Below are positions 56,179 through 64,000 of a stretch of DNA of 64,000 bases, piece by piece. Numbering within the stretch: position 1 is the first letter of the stretch; each line of letters opens with the position of its first letter. The translations under genes were made by a program, and so were the position numbers. This DNA is from Moraxellaceae bacterium (lineage in GTDB: Bacteria > Pseudomonadota > Gammaproteobacteria > Pseudomonadales > Moraxellaceae). The stretch lies in assembly GCA_004173455.1 (NCBI GenBank), contig SECL01000010.1, forward strand, positions 28,607 to 92,606, read 5' to 3'. The notes under the pieces were generated by a model that saw only the letters and a list, made by a program, of their open reading frames with translations, was not told the DNA's origin and did no database searches.

Positions 56179-57474
56179 CTAGGGCAACTGATACTGCTTG
56201 GCCAATTGCACCACGCTGCTGTCAAGCGTGCTGTCAATGTCATTAATGGTGAGCTGATCCTTAATTAGCACATCCGGCACAATGCCCTTGCCTTCAATCA
56301 AACGGCCTTTTGGCGTGTAATAGCGTGCCACGGTAAGCTTGATCGCATAGCCATCGGCGATGGGCCATAATTTTTGTACCGAGCCTTTGCCATAGCTGTT
56401 TTCTCCCATCACGATGGCGCGCTGATGATCCTGAAATGCACCCGCCAGCACTTCTGCTGCGGAGGCTGAATAGTGATTGACCAGCACCCCCACAGGCACT
56501 TTGGCATAGCGCGCTGGCGGTACGGCCTGATAGCGTTGTTCCGGTTCACCGCGACCTTTGGTATACACAATCAAACCCTGATTGAGAAAAAGATCGGCCA
56601 CTTCGACAGCAGCCGACAGTAACCCACCGGGATTATCGCGCAAATCCAGTAACACTGCTTTGAGGGCACTTTTCTTTTGATAGCTTTCAATCGCCTGATT
56701 AATCTGGCTTGCAGTCTGGCTTTGAAATGCACTGACTTTTAGCACCAGCACCCCGTTGGGATATTCAATCACCTTGACTGCATTGTCTTCCGGTGTTGCC
56801 CGAATTACCCGGACGTTGCGGCTATGCTTTCCAGATTCTGCCACATTCAGCTCAACCGTCGTACCAACAGCACCGCGTAAAAGCTGCTCAATATCATGCT
56901 GGCTCAGGTTACGGGTACTTTTGCCATCAATCCGGTACAACAGCATGTCGGCCTGCAAACCCGCGCGCGCTGCTGGCGAACCTGAATCCACCTGATCAAT
57001 CTGCCAGTTGGCATCAGCCCCGGTTAATGCCCGCACACTCAAGCCAGTTTGTGCCACCTCGCCTTCGGTAAAATCCAGTAATGCCTCGTAAGTCTTGGCA
57101 TCCAGATAATCCGAATATGGGTCAAGCTTGGACAACAGGCCATGTAGGGCATTTTCAAACAGCTCATTATCATCGACAGGTTCGACGTAATTTTCTTTTA
57201 CTTTTTCATAAATACTGACAAAACGCCGGATGGCATCTATAGGCACGTCATCATAACTGGGCTTCGTAGATACACCGGCTTGATCATCTGCTGTAATCCC
57301 ATCCATATCCTGTGGCTCATCATCAAAACCATCCGGCTGATCCAGTCTGGTTGACCCGGACTGGCTGTTGACTGCCGACGTTGCAGCAATAGCAGGTGCG
57401 GCATACAGTCCACTACTGCATAGCAGTACACTACAGGATAGCAATACGGCACTGGCCAGCCGAGTTTTTTTCAT
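56179..57474 (-). CDS. ctpA: Carboxy-terminal processing protease (S41)
   Basis: A protein of 431 residues with signal sequence (LASAVLLSCSVLLCSSGLYA). An acidic linker and an N-terminal helical region (EKVKENYVEPVDDNELFENALHGLL) come next. A PDZ domain (about 130-210) precedes the S41 core, with catalytic Ser in NHYSASAAEVLAGAFQD and Lys in NSYGKGSVQ. Such periplasmic proteases trim peptidoglycan hydrolases and other substrates. It starts 1 bp after the gpmI stop, so they are coupled. Confidence 0.93.
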   Translation of the reverse strand: MKKTRLASAVLLSCSVLLCSSGLYAAPAIAATSAVNSQSGSTRLDQPDGFDDEPQDMDGITADDQAGVSTKPSYDDVPIDAIRRFVSIYEKVKENYVEPVDDNELFENALHGLLSKLDPYSDYLDAKTYEALLDFTEGEVAQTGLSVRALTGADANWQIDQVDSGSPAARAGLQADMLLYRIDGKSTRNLSQHDIEQLLRGAVGTTVELNVAESGKHSRNVRVIRATPEDNAVKVIEYPNGVLVLKVSAFQSQTASQINQAIESYQKKSALKAVLLDLRDNPGGLLSAAVEVADLFLNQGLIVYTKGRGEPEQRYQAVPPARYAKVPVGVLVNHYSASAAEVLAGAFQDHQRAIVMGENSYGKGSVQKLWPIADGYAIKLTVARYYTPKGRLIEGKGIVPDVLIKDQLTINDIDSTLDSSVVQLAKQYQLP

Positions 57475-57475
57475 A

Positions 57476-59056
57476 TTAAAGGGCTACCTCAGTCGAATCG
57501 GGTTGCAGTTGTATTAAGTTGCGACCCGTCATATCAGCAGGCACAGGGATTTGCATGAGATTGAGTAAGGTGGGCGCAACATCTGCCAATACGCCCCCGC
57601 TGTCAATGCTGCCACTGGTTGGGCCGACATAAATCAGCGGCACATATTCAGTGGTGTGCTGGGTGTGTACCTGCCCACTGTCATAGTCCATCATTTGCTC
57701 TACGTTGCCATGGTCAGCAGTAATCAGCATGTGGCCGCCCTGTGCCATCACCGCGTCATACACCCGGCCAATACACTGATCCAAGGCCTCTACTGCACTG
57801 ACCGCCGCACCAAATATACCGGTATGGCCGACCATGTCCCCATTGGCATAGTTGACCACCAGCACATCGAACTCACCGGAATGAATCGCATTGACCAGCG
57901 CGTCAGTCACCTCAAAGGCACTCATTTCCGGCTTGAGGTCATAGGTCGCCACATCGGGTGATTTGATCAAAATCCGCTGTTCTCCCTCAAATGGCTCTTC
58001 CCGGCCGCCACTAAAGAAAAATGTCACATGCGCATATTTTTCGGTTTCTGCAATGCGCAACTGGGTTTTACCCAAACTTGCCAGATATTCACCCAGCGAA
58101 TTGTTCAGCGCAGCCGGCATATACGCCACCGCTGCCGGAATAGTTTTGGCATAGCGCGTCAGCATTACAAAGCGGGCAAGCTGGGGACGTTTGATCCGGT
58201 TAAACCCGGTAAAGTCATCTTCCACAAATGCACGAGTAATTTCACGCGCGCGATCAGCCCGGAAATTCATAAACACCACACTGTCGCCATCTTTAATCAG
58301 AGATGGTTCACCAATCGTGGTGGCTTTGACAAACTCATCGGTTTCATCATGGGCATAGGCTTGTGCCAGTCCATCCTGTGCCGTAACGGCATGGCGTGCG
58401 GCAAATCCTTCGGTCAACAGGCGATAGGCTTGCTCGACCCGATCCCAGCGTTCATCACGATCCATGGCAAAATAACGGCCAATCAAACTGGCAATCTTAA
58501 TTTGTGCGGCATTTTTATTATTTTCTTGAGCAACTTTGGCTTCAAAATCGGCAATGTACTTTTCTGCACTTTTGGGTGGGGTATCACGGCCATCTAAAAA
58601 TGCATGCACCAGCACCTCGATACCACCCTGTGCAGCGAGCTGGCTCATGGCCACCAGATGGTCAATATGCGCATGCACGCCACCATCAGACAGCAGGCCA
58701 AGTATATGCAGCTTGCCGCCACTGGTTTTGGCTTGTTCAACGGCATCAATCAGCACCGCATGTTCAAAAAACTGACCTTCGCGGATTTCCTTGGTAATCT
58801 TGGTAGAATCCTGATACAGCACACGCCCCGCACCCAGATTCATGTGACCTACTTCGCTATTGCCAAACTGGCCTTCGGGCAAACCCACATCCTCTCCCGA
58901 ACCCGAGATCAACCCATGCGGATGACGCGCTTTCATTGCATCCAAATTAGGCGTATGGGCTGCAAGGTAAGCATTATCCTTAACGTCTTCACGATGGCCA
59001 ATACCATCCAGAATCACCAGTACATGAGGTATTTTACGAGGGGTCGCAGCAGTCAT
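57476..59056 (-). CDS. gpmI: 2,3-bisphosphoglycerate-independent phosphoglycerate mutase
   Basis: A protein of 526 residues of the alkaline-phosphatase superfamily interconverting 3- and 2-phosphoglycerate with manganese. The catalytic Ser lies in [15 protein letters not shown]. Metal ligands appear in [15 protein letters not shown] and the C-terminal ADHGNVEQM. The Asp-Gly-Ile-Gly-His N-terminus has I-G in place of the usual W-G. An envC-like gene normally sits between gpmI and ctpA but is absent. Confidence 0.95.
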   Translation of the reverse strand: MTAATPRKIPHVLVILDGIGHREDVKDNAYLAAHTPNLDAMKARHPHGLISGSGEDVGLPEGQFGNSEVGHMNLGAGRVLYQDSTKITKEIREGQFFEHAVLIDAVEQAKTSGGKLHILGLLSDGGVHAHIDHLVAMSQLAAQGGIEVLVHAFLDGRDTPPKSAEKYIADFEAKVAQENNKNAAQIKIASLIGRYFAMDRDERWDRVEQAYRLLTEGFAARHAVTAQDGLAQAYAHDETDEFVKATTIGEPSLIKDGDSVVFMNFRADRAREITRAFVEDDFTGFNRIKRPQLARFVMLTRYAKTIPAAVAYMPAALNNSLGEYLASLGKTQLRIAETEKYAHVTFFFSGGREEPFEGEQRILIKSPDVATYDLKPEMSAFEVTDALVNAIHSGEFDVLVVNYANGDMVGHTGIFGAAVSAVEALDQCIGRVYDAVMAQGGHMLITADHGNVEQMMDYDSGQVHTQHTTEYVPLIYVGPTSGSIDSGGVLADVAPTLLNLMQIPVPADMTGRNLIQLQPDSTEVAL

Positions 59057-59179
59057 ACGTGCAGGCTCTTAGTGACTTAAATTTGAATAATGCAAATTTT
59101 AACCAAAAGTGAGCGCCTGCACTATGTTAAAACCGTATCAATTACCGATTTTTCAGACAGATATTGCCTAAAATCCAAT

Positions 59180-59890
59180 TTACGCCACCGACTGTAAATT
59201 TTCCGGAGTTGTATCCAGCAGTGTTTCCACTTTGGTTTGGGCAATTTGCTGCTGGGCTTCTTCCTCGGCATTCAGGTTTTGCTCCAGCCGAGCATAGACT
59301 GCTGGCAACAGTTTTCGGGTCAGTGTATTGAGTGGAGTCTCAATAAATGCAGGCAAAGCCATTCCCAGTAGGTTGCTTTCCATCAACTCATGGCTGGATG
59401 CTACCCGTGTGCCCATTACATAATCAAACCATGGACGGGTTACACACCAGTTAGCATCCTGATTGCTGTTCATGTGATGGTCATAATGCCAGGGAATCCG
59501 CTTTTTGGCCCAGTCATGATCCAGATGCGAGCGGCTATGTACATAAAAATAATTCACTGCACTGTAGCAAAACCCTAGCGCCATACCTTTGGAAAAAGGA
59601 TAAGCAATCGCACTGGCAACCCCTGCCGTCACCAGCAACTGGCTAATTTCAAAACGGGTTCGTTCATGCTTAATGCCCTGTTCATAGCATTCATCGCCAA
59701 ATTGCAGCTTGCGCACAAAGCGATGATGCGTCCAGTGACTGGTCATGCTGGCAGGGTGCGGGCTAAAGCGCGGCTTGCCCTTACGATGCACACCATGTAG
59801 CACATATTTGTGAGCGACCCACTCAAATGCATTGGCAACCAACAGCCCAGCTACAAATCCTCGAATCATGATCGGTTTATCCTGTCTCAT
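59180..59890 (-). CDS. Fatty-acid-hydroxylase/sterol-desaturase-like membrane protein
   Basis: A protein of 236 residues with the His-rich diiron pattern of the superfamily: HKYVLHGVH, HWTHHRF, HSRSHLDHD and WHYDHHMN. Two or three hydrophobic segments (7-22, about 88-115) place it in the membrane. Members hydroxylate or desaturate lipids, but the substrate cannot be told. The C-terminal 40 residues are a Gln/Glu-rich tail. An internal ATG at 59869 (MIRGFVAG) is also possible. It is divergent from an AraC regulator, which may control it. Confidence 0.8.
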   Translation of the reverse strand: MRQDKPIMIRGFVAGLLVANAFEWVAHKYVLHGVHRKGKPRFSPHPASMTSHWTHHRFVRKLQFGDECYEQGIKHERTRFEISQLLVTAGVASAIAYPFSKGMALGFCYSAVNYFYVHSRSHLDHDWAKKRIPWHYDHHMNSNQDANWCVTRPWFDYVMGTRVASSHELMESNLLGMALPAFIETPLNTLTRKLLPAVYARLEQNLNAEEEAQQQIAQTKVETLLDTTPENLQSVA

Positions 59891-60024
59891 TTTGCTTGAT
59901 TTTGCCGCTATTTTTGGGCTAAATCTTGACGACAGCCCTCACTTTATTGACAAAACACGACAGGACAGTACTCGGATCACTTAATCTAGAACTCGCTTGT
60001 CATGGCAGCAAAAAGGACAGCAAC

Positions 60025-61026
60025 ATGGCTTTTGGATTTAATCAAGAATCAGTGAATGGCGGGCTGGCTAAACTTGTCCGGCAGTTTTGTACGCAGCAAC
60101 AGTTAACTATTCCGGCCGATTGCCTTAACTATCACGATGCACAGCGCATTCCGTTTACGGTATGGCAACAGATTTTGCATCAGGTCAATGAACAGTATCA
60201 GCAACCAGCCTTAGGCCTGCACATTGCCCGCCGAATAGAACCGGCGCATATTGGCATTATGGGTTATTTGGGTTTGTCTTGCCAAAATCTGGGCGAAGCC
60301 CTGCAACGCTTTGAACGCTATCACCGACTGGCCTACGACTGTAATGACCTGCAAATCAGTATTACGGATAATATGGTGGAAATCAGCTGGGGCATTAGTG
60401 CCGGCAAACCGGGGCAACTGGTCGATGAAACCGCCATTGCGCTATTTAGGAATATTGCCGAGCAGCTAATCCAACCCACACGACTGGCCTTAAGCCATGT
60501 TGATTTTGTTAATTCACCCCCGAACCAGACCCGTATTTATGAGCAGTATTTTGGCTGTGCGGTCACCTTTAATGCAGTGCGCACCCGAATTGCTTTTCCC
60601 ATCACGCTGCTCACTGCCCCAGTCAACCGTGCCGATCAAACTTTAAAGCAACTGCTTGAAAATCAAGCTGCGGCGCTATTATACGAATTGCCTGAACATG
60701 ATGATTTTGACCAACAGTTACAGCGTTATATGACGCAGGCGGTGCAACAGGGCAACATTTGTATTGATGAGATTGCCCAGCATCTGGGTTTGTCAGCACG
60801 GGGGCTACAGCGGCAACTGGTCAAGCGCAATTATAGCTTTCAGCAGCGGTTGGCACAGGTGCGTGAAACCTTGGCCAAGCAGTATTTGCTAGATTCCAAG
60901 CTCAGCCTGATTGATATTGCCCTACTATTGGCCTATTCCGAACAAAGTGCTTTTCAGCGCGCCTTTAAACAATGGACCGGCCAAACCCCGCATCAGTGGC
61001 GCACGAGCCAGCAGATCCATGGCTAG
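60025..61026 (+). CDS. AraC family transcriptional regulator
   Basis: About 333 residues from MAFGFNQESVNGG (ATG 60025, preceded by AAGGACAG). The frame is open back to 59926. The N-terminal ligand-binding domain is of the type found in OruR/ArgR-like regulators (YLGLSCQNLGEALQRFERYHRL). The C-terminal helix-turn-helix pair (about 240-330) has CIDEIAQHLGLSARGLQRQL and SLIDIALLLAYSEQSAFQRAFKQWTGQTPHQWR. The inducer is unknown. Divergence from the hydroxylase gene suggests that gene as a target. Confidence 0.9.
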   Translation: MAFGFNQESVNGGLAKLVRQFCTQQQLTIPADCLNYHDAQRIPFTVWQQILHQVNEQYQQPALGLHIARRIEPAHIGIMGYLGLSCQNLGEALQRFERYHRLAYDCNDLQISITDNMVEISWGISAGKPGQLVDETAIALFRNIAEQLIQPTRLALSHVDFVNSPPNQTRIYEQYFGCAVTFNAVRTRIAFPITLLTAPVNRADQTLKQLLENQAAALLYELPEHDDFDQQLQRYMTQAVQQGNICIDEIAQHLGLSARGLQRQLVKRNYSFQQRLAQVRETLAKQYLLDSKLSLIDIALLLAYSEQSAFQRAFKQWTGQTPHQWRTSQQIHG

Positions 61027-61103
61027 CCATCAGCTTTAGATTTTTTATACATTTTAGTTTTTACAAATTTTTTGTAATTTATAGAGTCTTAAATGTCAGG
61101 CAT

Positions 61104-61137
61104 AAAAAAACCGCGCTTCAGCAGCACTGAGTCGCGG
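61104..61137 (-). terminator. Terminator of the DUF2147 gene
   Basis: CCGCG (61111-61115) and CGCGG (61133-61137) with partial inner pairing. On the minus strand the hairpin is followed by seven T residues. Confidence 0.75.
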
Positions 61138-61157
61138 ATTTTTATACAGCAGGTCAA

Positions 61158-61598
61158 TTAGTTAGCACGCTGCCAAGTCTGGTTACGGCCAAGTAAGGAA
61201 ATTCCAAGATAACCACGCAGGTTAAGCACCTTACCATCATCCGATAACGTCCCTTTTAACTTATAGGTTTTACCGGTTTTTGGATCCAGAATGCTGCCAT
61301 AATCGTAGCTGTTGTTAACGCCGCTCACTGGCTTTAAGCCATGAACAATCGTCAGACCAATCACTGGCTTGTTTTTTAGGCTACCGCTACAGCTGGTACA
61401 AATTCGGGTTGCATCTTTATCAAGCAAGGTTTGTACTGTGCCTGACAACGCACCATTCACTTCGGTAAACTTCACGATAGCCCGCGGCTTGCCGGTTTTA
61501 TCATCAATTGTTTTCCAAGTAGAACCATTAAGTTGATCCGCAGCAAAACCAGCTGCACTAACTGCCATCATGAGTGACATTAAAATTAAACGACGCAT
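61158..61598 (-). CDS. DUF2147 family periplasmic protein
   Basis: A protein of 146 residues with a signal peptide (LILMSLMMAVSAAGFAA, cleaved near AADQ) and a lipocalin-like beta region: GSTWKTIDDKTGKPRAIVKF at the start, a C-T-S-C pair, and GSILDPKTGKTYKLKG, then VLNLRGYLGISLLGRNQTWQR at the end. These are the hallmark blocks of DUF2147. The function is unknown. It stands alone, divergent from the hydrolase gene. Confidence 0.88.
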   Translation of the reverse strand: MRRLILMSLMMAVSAAGFAADQLNGSTWKTIDDKTGKPRAIVKFTEVNGALSGTVQTLLDKDATRICTSCSGSLKNKPVIGLTIVHGLKPVSGVNNSYDYGSILDPKTGKTYKLKGTLSDDGKVLNLRGYLGISLLGRNQTWQRAN

Positions 61599-61750
61599 CT
61601 CAACTTCCTTTTAGTATATTAATCGTCCTTTATCATAATCTGTTTATAAATTGCTTCAATATGATTATGTGACTATACAGTTTTTCAATGTAAAGTATAT
61701 CTTCATATTTTCTTCAATTAAATCATTAGACTTGCCTTGTGGAGTGTGAC

Positions 61751-62659
61751 ATGGCTTTACCCGAACATTTTAAACGTTATGCCATCGAAAAAATTTTAAA
61801 ATTATCCTGCAAGATTCCAAGTCAATATCAGCTTCCGGTGCCATTTTTACGCCAGAGTATGGCGTTTGCCAGCAAAAGTTTTCCTGTACGCCCCGAAGTA
61901 GATATTACCGCGGTCACACTGGGTCAATGCCCCGCAGAACAGCATGTGTTCTATACCAATGGCTTATCCAAAAAGGTCGTGCTGCATATTCATGGTGGCG
62001 TATTCTTTCTGGGTGGGCCAGATACTCATCGCGCCCTTGCCAGCCAGATTGCCGCGCAAACAGGTGCGACTGTTTTTGTACTGGACTATCCACTTTCTCC
62101 TGAACATATTTATCCCACAGCAGTCAATGCCGTCACAAGTGCTTATATGGCATTAATCAAGGCAGGACATGATGCCAAGGATATTATTATTTCTGGCGAT
62201 TCGTGTGGCGGTAATCTGGCACTGGCAGCAGTCATTGCTTTGCGGGATGAAAAAATTATTTTACCGTCCGCCCTGATTTTAATGTCGCCATTTCTGGATT
62301 TAACCCTAAGCGGTGAATCCATGCAATTGAATAAAAATTTGGATGCCATGCTGAACCGCGAGCTGCTGGCACAGGGCAGCCAGTATTATGTCGGTGACTA
62401 TCCGCTGGGTCATCCTCTAGTGTCGCCATTATTTGCCAATCTATCTGGTTTGCCACCGACTTTGGTGCAAGTTGGCAGCAAAGAAATTTTACTGGATGAC
62501 GCCAACCGTTTTAAGGCACTGGCCGAGGCTGCGGGCAGTGACATTGAACTCAACATTTATCCCGGTATGTGGCATGTGTTCCAGATGTTTAGTTCTTGGG
62601 TCAGCATGGCAGAACAAGCACTTCTTGAAATGCGTGACTTTATGCAGCGGCATGGTTAA
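61751..62659 (+). CDS. Alpha/beta hydrolase, HSL-type esterase
   Basis: About 302 residues from MALPEHFKRY (ATG 61751, with GGAG 7 bases upstream). It has the hormone-sensitive-lipase family oxyanion motif HIHGGVFFLGG, the nucleophile elbow GDSCGGN, an Asp in LVQVGSKEILLDDA and a His in GMWHVFQMF. It probably hydrolyses short-chain esters. The elbow has Cys after Ser (GDSCGG) where Ala is common. It has no signal peptide, so it is cytoplasmic. Confidence 0.88.
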   Translation: MALPEHFKRYAIEKILKLSCKIPSQYQLPVPFLRQSMAFASKSFPVRPEVDITAVTLGQCPAEQHVFYTNGLSKKVVLHIHGGVFFLGGPDTHRALASQIAAQTGATVFVLDYPLSPEHIYPTAVNAVTSAYMALIKAGHDAKDIIISGDSCGGNLALAAVIALRDEKIILPSALILMSPFLDLTLSGESMQLNKNLDAMLNRELLAQGSQYYVGDYPLGHPLVSPLFANLSGLPPTLVQVGSKEILLDDANRFKALAEAAGSDIELNIYPGMWHVFQMFSSWVSMAEQALLEMRDFMQRHG

Positions 62660-62718
62660 ATTAGTATCATTACTTCATTAACTCATCAATACAGTCTTCA
62701 GGTAGCACAATCTAAATT

Positions 62719-62762
62719 GCACCCTTAGCATTAGACACTCATCTCATGTAGGGTGCTTTTTT
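62719..62762 (+). terminator. Terminator of the hydrolase gene
   Basis: GCACCCT (62719-62725) and AGGGTGC (62750-62756) with a long loop, followed by T6. Confidence 0.7.
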
Positions 62763-62876
62763 GTTATTAGATGAATTGACGCTGCACTAAAAAATTGTTG
62801 CAGTTTTTCTAATCTATTCGCAATTCAGGCTAAACTGTCTCACATAACAATATTTTTCGGGTTAAACAACAAAATA

Positions 62877-63791
62877 ATGGCTGATCTTAACGACTATTAC
62901 TGGTTTGCGCTGGTCGTCAATCACAATGGATTTAGCGCCACTGAACGTGCTACCGATGTTGCAAAATCCAAACTAAGCCGTCGTGTGCAGCAACTCGAAC
63001 AAGACCTTGGCGTACGGCTCATTCAGCGCACTAGCCGACAATTTGCAGTGACTGATGTTGGCATGAGTGTCTATCGCCATGCACAAGCCATGCTAATGGA
63101 AGCACAAGCTGCTGAGGATGTGATTAATCATTTGCGTGCTGAGCCGCGTGGCGTGGTTCGGGTCAGTGTTCCCGTCAGTATTGCAGAGCAGGAAATTGTA
63201 CAGATCCTGCCAAATTTTTTGAAACGGTATCCCGATGTCAAAGTGCAGCTGATTATCAGCAATCGTCGTGTTGATATTATTAATGAGGGAATTGACGTGG
63301 CCTTACGGGTGAGAAATCAGCTGGATGAAGATGCTTCGTTTATAATCCGACGTTTTGGGCAAATTAATCACCGATTGATTGCCTCACCCAATTATTTAAA
63401 CCAGCATGGCCGCCCTGAATTTCCAGACCAACTCACCGAACATACCACGCTAAGCATGAATGAAGATGACATCAACCAGTTCTGGGTGCTCGAAGACCAA
63501 AATGCACAGGTCAAACGCATTAAAATCCAACCGACTGTGATGGGTTCAAACTTTGGCATGCTGACCTGTTTTACAGAACAGGGAATGGGCATTGCATTAC
63601 TACCAGAAACCATGTGTGCCCAACAAGTTAGAGCTGGCAAACTGGAAGTGGTATTACCCAATTGGCAACTGGCTCAAGGCACATTTCACGCCGTCTATCC
63701 TTCTCGGCGTGGTTTATTACCAGCCGTTCGGGTGTTTATTGATTATCTGCTTGAAGAATTACCAAAACTAGTTTCAGCAAATCAGCTATAG
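62877..63791 (+). CDS. LysR family transcriptional regulator
   Basis: A protein of 304 residues with an N-terminal winged helix-turn-helix (DLNDYYWFALVVNHNGFSAT, then KSKLSRRVQQLEQDLGVRLIQRTSR) and a C-terminal periplasmic-binding-like effector domain (from VRVSVPVSIAEQ). The DLNDYYWFALVVNHNGFS start is typical of the group regulating drug-tolerance or aromatic genes. The target is not evident; the hydrolase gene is co-oriented upstream, beyond a terminator. Confidence 0.9.
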   Translation: MADLNDYYWFALVVNHNGFSATERATDVAKSKLSRRVQQLEQDLGVRLIQRTSRQFAVTDVGMSVYRHAQAMLMEAQAAEDVINHLRAEPRGVVRVSVPVSIAEQEIVQILPNFLKRYPDVKVQLIISNRRVDIINEGIDVALRVRNQLDEDASFIIRRFGQINHRLIASPNYLNQHGRPEFPDQLTEHTTLSMNEDDINQFWVLEDQNAQVKRIKIQPTVMGSNFGMLTCFTEQGMGIALLPETMCAQQVRAGKLEVVLPNWQLAQGTFHAVYPSRRGLLPAVRVFIDYLLEELPKLVSANQL

Positions 63792-63809
63792 CTTATATGT
63801 TTAAGGGAT

Positions 63810-63827
63810 AAACAGCTTGGCTGTTTT
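63810..63827 (+). terminator. Weak terminator of the LysR gene
   Basis: AAACAGC and GCTGTTT pair around TTG, ending in T4. The T run is short, so efficiency is uncertain. Confidence 0.45.
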
Positions 63828-63894
63828 AACATTATGGAAGGCGGTGAAGCCAAGAAAGAAAATTTATGCAACAGAGCATTAAAAACCATTTTTA

Positions 63895-63929
63895 TAAAGA
63901 AACCCCCATCAGTTAAACTGATGGGGGTT
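63895..63929 (-). terminator. rRNA operon terminator
   Basis: AACCCCCATCAG and CTGATGGGGGTT form a 12-bp stem. The minus strand continues into TTTCTTT. It lies directly after the 5S gene. Confidence 0.9.
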
Positions 63930-63938
63930 GAATAATGA

Positions 63939-64000
63939 GCTGGCGATGCCCTACTCTCACATGGCGAATGCCACACTACCATTGGCGCAACGTGGTTTCA
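63939..64000 (-). rRNA. rrf: 5S ribosomal RNA, 3' part, cut by window edge
   Basis: Read on the minus strand, the last bases contain GCGCCAATGGTAGTGTGGC, then CCATGTGAGAGTAGG and GCCAG, the conserved 3' half of 5S rRNA. The precise 3' end (about 63939) is approximate. The rest of the rRNA operon would lie to the right of the window. Confidence 0.93.

Overview
The window is a stretch of chromosome from a gammaproteobacterium, most likely of the family Moraxellaceae (Acinetobacter and its relatives). This rests on recognisable proteins and gene order: rsmH-ftsL-ftsI-murE without mraZ, gltX followed by tRNA-Ala and tRNA-Glu, argH/algZ-algR-hemC-hemD-hemX-hemY, xerD-dsbC-hom-thrC, dksA-gluQ and pilS-pilR. 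No database search was run, so the genus stays open. Almost everything is core chromosome. There is no prophage, integrase cassette, insertion sequence or CRISPR array.

Layout. 1-3.1 kb: left end of the cell-division/peptidoglycan cluster on the minus strand (rsmH, ftsL, ftsI, first codons of murE). 3.1-5.2 kb: a 400-bp regulatory gap, then a BON-MscS channel. 5.3-13.0 kb: one giant Bap-like surface protein built from about 26 Ig-like repeats. 13.1-14.9 kb: gltX and two tRNA genes. 15.1-23.4 kb: thioesterase, haem genes (hemC, hemD, hemX, hemY), the AlgZ/AlgR two-component pair and argH. 23.4-25.4 kb: yggX, a DUF805 membrane protein and a small secreted protein, separated by structured intergenic DNA. 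25.4-30.2 kb: phoU, a TolC-type outer-membrane protein and a TPP-riboswitch-controlled thiC. 30.2-33.4 kb: nudF, cpdA, dksA, gluQ. 33.4-34.9 kb: a small AT-rich island of three poorly known genes, one RraB-like. 35-37.5 kb: ftsW and murD. 37.7-41.1 kb: an acyltransferase and a large surface lipoprotein. 41.3-43.9 kb: feoA-feoB-Cys-rich protein behind a Fur box. 44.1-48.9 kb: xerD, dsbC, hom, thrC. 48.9-51.9 kb: nadR, pnuC, pbpG. 52-56 kb: gacA-like regulator, pilS, pilR. 56-59 kb: ctpA, gpmI. 59-63.8 kb: fatty-acid-hydroxylase-like protein, AraC regulator, DUF2147 protein, alpha/beta hydrolase and LysR regulator. The window ends inside the 5S gene of a minus-strand rRNA operon.

How the genes work together. 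Several sets form coherent units: septal wall synthesis (FtsI, FtsL, FtsW, MurD, MurE, RsmH), haem synthesis, ferrous iron uptake, nicotinamide riboside salvage (PnuC imports, NadR phosphorylates and adenylates), threonine synthesis, and type IV pilus/motility control (PilSR, AlgZR). The adhesin, surface lipoprotein and acyltransferase point to an investment in the cell surface.

The most unusual signals lie between genes: (1) a 60-bp-period tandem repeat directly after the pilR stop codon whose stems change by compensatory base pairs; (2) a roughly 290-bp hairpin-rich element between argH and yggX; (3) an orphan plus-strand terminator upstream of the mscS-like gene, suggesting an unannotated small RNA; (4) a TPP riboswitch with a readable alternative-pairing switch; (5) a DUF805 gene whose N-terminus is encoded but lacks a usual start codon.
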